A DNA stretch of 64,000 nucleotides from Agromyces salentinus (lineage in GTDB: Bacteria; Actinomycetota; Actinomycetes; Actinomycetales; Microbacteriaceae), in the NCBI RefSeq assembly GCF_009749395.1, contig NZ_WBIR01000001.1, forward strand, positions 372,001 through 436,000. The letters run 5' to 3'. Shown in pieces: positions 59,702 through 64,000 of the stretch. Below the pieces are notes generated by a model, which searched no databases, was not told where the DNA came from, and saw nothing but the letters and a program-made list of their open reading frames with translations. Every line of letters starts with the position of its first letter. Positions within the stretch are counted from its first letter, which is position 1. The translations under genes and the position numbers were made by a program.

Positions 59702-60187
59702 TCAGCGGGGCTCGTCAGCGACGGCTCCCGTGCTATCGATCGAGTGGCGCGAGTACTGGCTCACCCAGAGGCCGGCGACGGGTTCGATATCAGCGTCGTG
59801 TGTGAATCCGAGAGCTTCATAGAGGGCGCGAGCGGGCGCATTCTCACGTCCGGTCGCCACGATGGTTCGCGGCTCGAGTGACATGACTTCGGTCACCAGG
59901 GAAGATCCGAGACCCCTTCGGTGATATCTCGGATCGATCATGAGACGGTCGATGTCAACCGCCCCTCCCTCTACCGAGTACCCCAGGGCGCCAGCGATCC
60001 GGTCGCCATCGAAGGTCACCACCCAGTGCAGCTTCGCGGATACGAGATCCTGCAGTGATTCATGCAATGGCGGGATTCGGTCGTCACCGATGAGCGCGGC
60101 CTCGACCCGGTACGCGTGTCGCTGAAGTTCCAGCAGATGCGGAGCCAAGCCGGCGACTTCGTCGGCCCGAAGCGTGCGTGTGATCAT
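59702..60187 (-). CDS. GNAT family N-acetyltransferase
   Basis: 161-aa acetyltransferase: DRLMIDPRYHRRGLGSSLV is the acetyl-CoA loop, followed by ENAPARALYEALGFTHDADI. Substrate unknown. ATG 60187. Its base and codon use (more A/T in third positions, ATC/GAT-rich) differ from the neighbouring genes, and the 186 bases up to nrdF hold no gene, which hints at a transferred insert. Confidence 0.82.
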   Translation of the reverse strand: MITRTLRADEVAGLAPHLLELQRHAYRVEAALIGDDRIPPLHESLQDLVSAKLHWVVTFDGDRIAGALGYSVEGGAVDIDRLMIDPRYHRRGLGSSLVTEVMSLEPRTIVATGRENAPARALYEALGFTHDADIEPVAGLWVSQYSRHSIDSTGAVADEPR

Positions 60188-60373
60188 GACCTCCGATCTT
60201 GGCAGGCCGCTCGAACATGCCGCCGCAGACCTGCCTCTCGAGTACAACCTGCGGCTGTCCGCTTCGGTCAGGATGCAACCATCAAGCCGACGAAGTCTCC
60301 AATCAGTGGCACGAGCGCGGCAAGCAGACACAGATACGACAAGACGAGTCCCGCACTCGACGCCGCGCCGGGG

Positions 60374-63560
<3,187 letters not shown>

Positions 63561-63942
63561 AATTCGTCCAATCCCTCGTTGACGGCGTTCACGTCGTCAG
63601 GTGTTCCGAATACTTCGAAGCGATACATGAGCGGCACATGGCATTTGGCCGCGATGATGTCGGCGGCCAGGCAGTAGCCCGTGCCGAAGTTGGTGTTGCC
63701 TGCGCCGATGACCCCGCGGATCAGCGACCGGTTGTGCGCGTCGTTGAGGAAGCGGATGACCTGCTTGGGCACGGCGCCGTTGCCGTCGCCCCCGCCATAG
63801 GTCGGGAGGACCAGCACATAGGGCTCGGATGCCACGAGCGGAGCGTCCTTCGCGTGGAGCGGGATGCGATCCGCCGGCCGTCCGAGCTTCTCGATGAAGC
63901 GCGCGGTGTTGCCCGACACGCTCGAGAAGTAGACCAGGTTCG

Positions 63943-64000
63943 TCATGCTTCGCGCGCTCCCTTCTCGTTCCGGTCTCGCTCTGCTGAGCTCACGGCGATC
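63943..64000 (-). CDS. nrdH: partial upstream gene, probably nrdH glutaredoxin-like redoxin (3' end only)
   Basis: An open frame entering from the window edge ends with TGA at 63945-63943, overlapping the nrdI ATG (ATGA). The visible C-terminal residues are [18 protein letters not shown]. No motif is visible in this piece; the assignment to nrdH rests on the conserved nrdHIEF order. Confidence 0.45.
   Translation of the reverse strand, partial: IAVSSAERDRNEKGAREA

Noticed and set aside
60188..60373. Possible RNA gene between the GNAT gene and nrdF
   Set aside because: No tRNA-like cloverleaf, no strong hairpin series and no promoter seen; left as an unexplained intergenic stretch.

Overview
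The window is a high-GC actinobacterial chromosome segment. Short gaps, many GTG starts, ATGA/GTGA start-stop overlaps, leaderless promoters of the form TAGNNT-N6/7-ATG, an ECF41 sigma factor, a class Ib ribonucleotide reductase with NrdI, and the frequent octamer CGGATGCC all point to Actinobacteria. The overall flavour is Microbacteriaceae (Agromyces/Microbacterium-like); this assignment is inference. No rRNA, tRNA, CRISPR array, insertion sequence or prophage was seen, and no gene-free stretch exceeds 300 bases.

Layout. (1) 0-11 kb: housekeeping and metabolic genes: a nucleoside deaminase, a HelD/HelR-type helicase, a CPBP protease, a PNPOx-fold protein, an SDR, a coupled flavin oxidoreductase/methyltransferase pair that resembles 10-methyl-branched fatty-acid synthesis, and a LysR gene divergent from a fumarate-reductase-type flavoprotein. 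(2) 11.1-30.6 kb: a large beta-mannan/glucomannan utilisation locus. It holds a cytoplasmic GH26, a secreted multidomain GH5, a ROK kinase, a GH2 beta-mannosidase, a LacI-like sensor without HTH, a ROK repressor, an ABC importer (binding protein and two permeases), a GH1 beta-glucosidase, an esterase, a secreted GH26-CBM13 and an ABC exporter. A shared AT-rich operator (TTACAT-N9-ATGTAA type) sits just upstream of the -35 of both main operons. (3) 30.6-35.2 kb: a two-component system divergent from vanY-vanZ-like genes, then a lipoprotein/membrane-protein pair. (4) 35.2-42.9 kb: a YtfQRT/YjfF-like sugar ABC importer with a second ATPase and a LacI repressor; two matching operators lie over the binding-protein promoter.

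(5) 43-48.9 kb: small enzymes (quinone-reductase-like ADH, SUMF1-domain protein, coiled-coil protein, VOC, AlkD-like, DHFR-like, GerW-like, MBL-like). (6) 49-57.9 kb: an ECF41 sigma factor surrounded by SDRs, hydrolases, a GNAT protein and an MFS pump. Six promoters here share CGTCACA/TGTCACA-N16-GGTC, so this looks like a compact ECF41 regulon much larger than the usual one target gene. (7) 58-64 kb: a hypothetical protein coupled to a zinc ADH, a GNAT gene of unusual composition, and the nrdH(partial)-nrdI-nrdE-nrdF operon.

The strongest candidates for something not previously described are the six-promoter ECF41 regulon, the mannan locus with its shared operator and HTH-less LacI sensor, and the orphan vanRS-like/vanYZ-like module.
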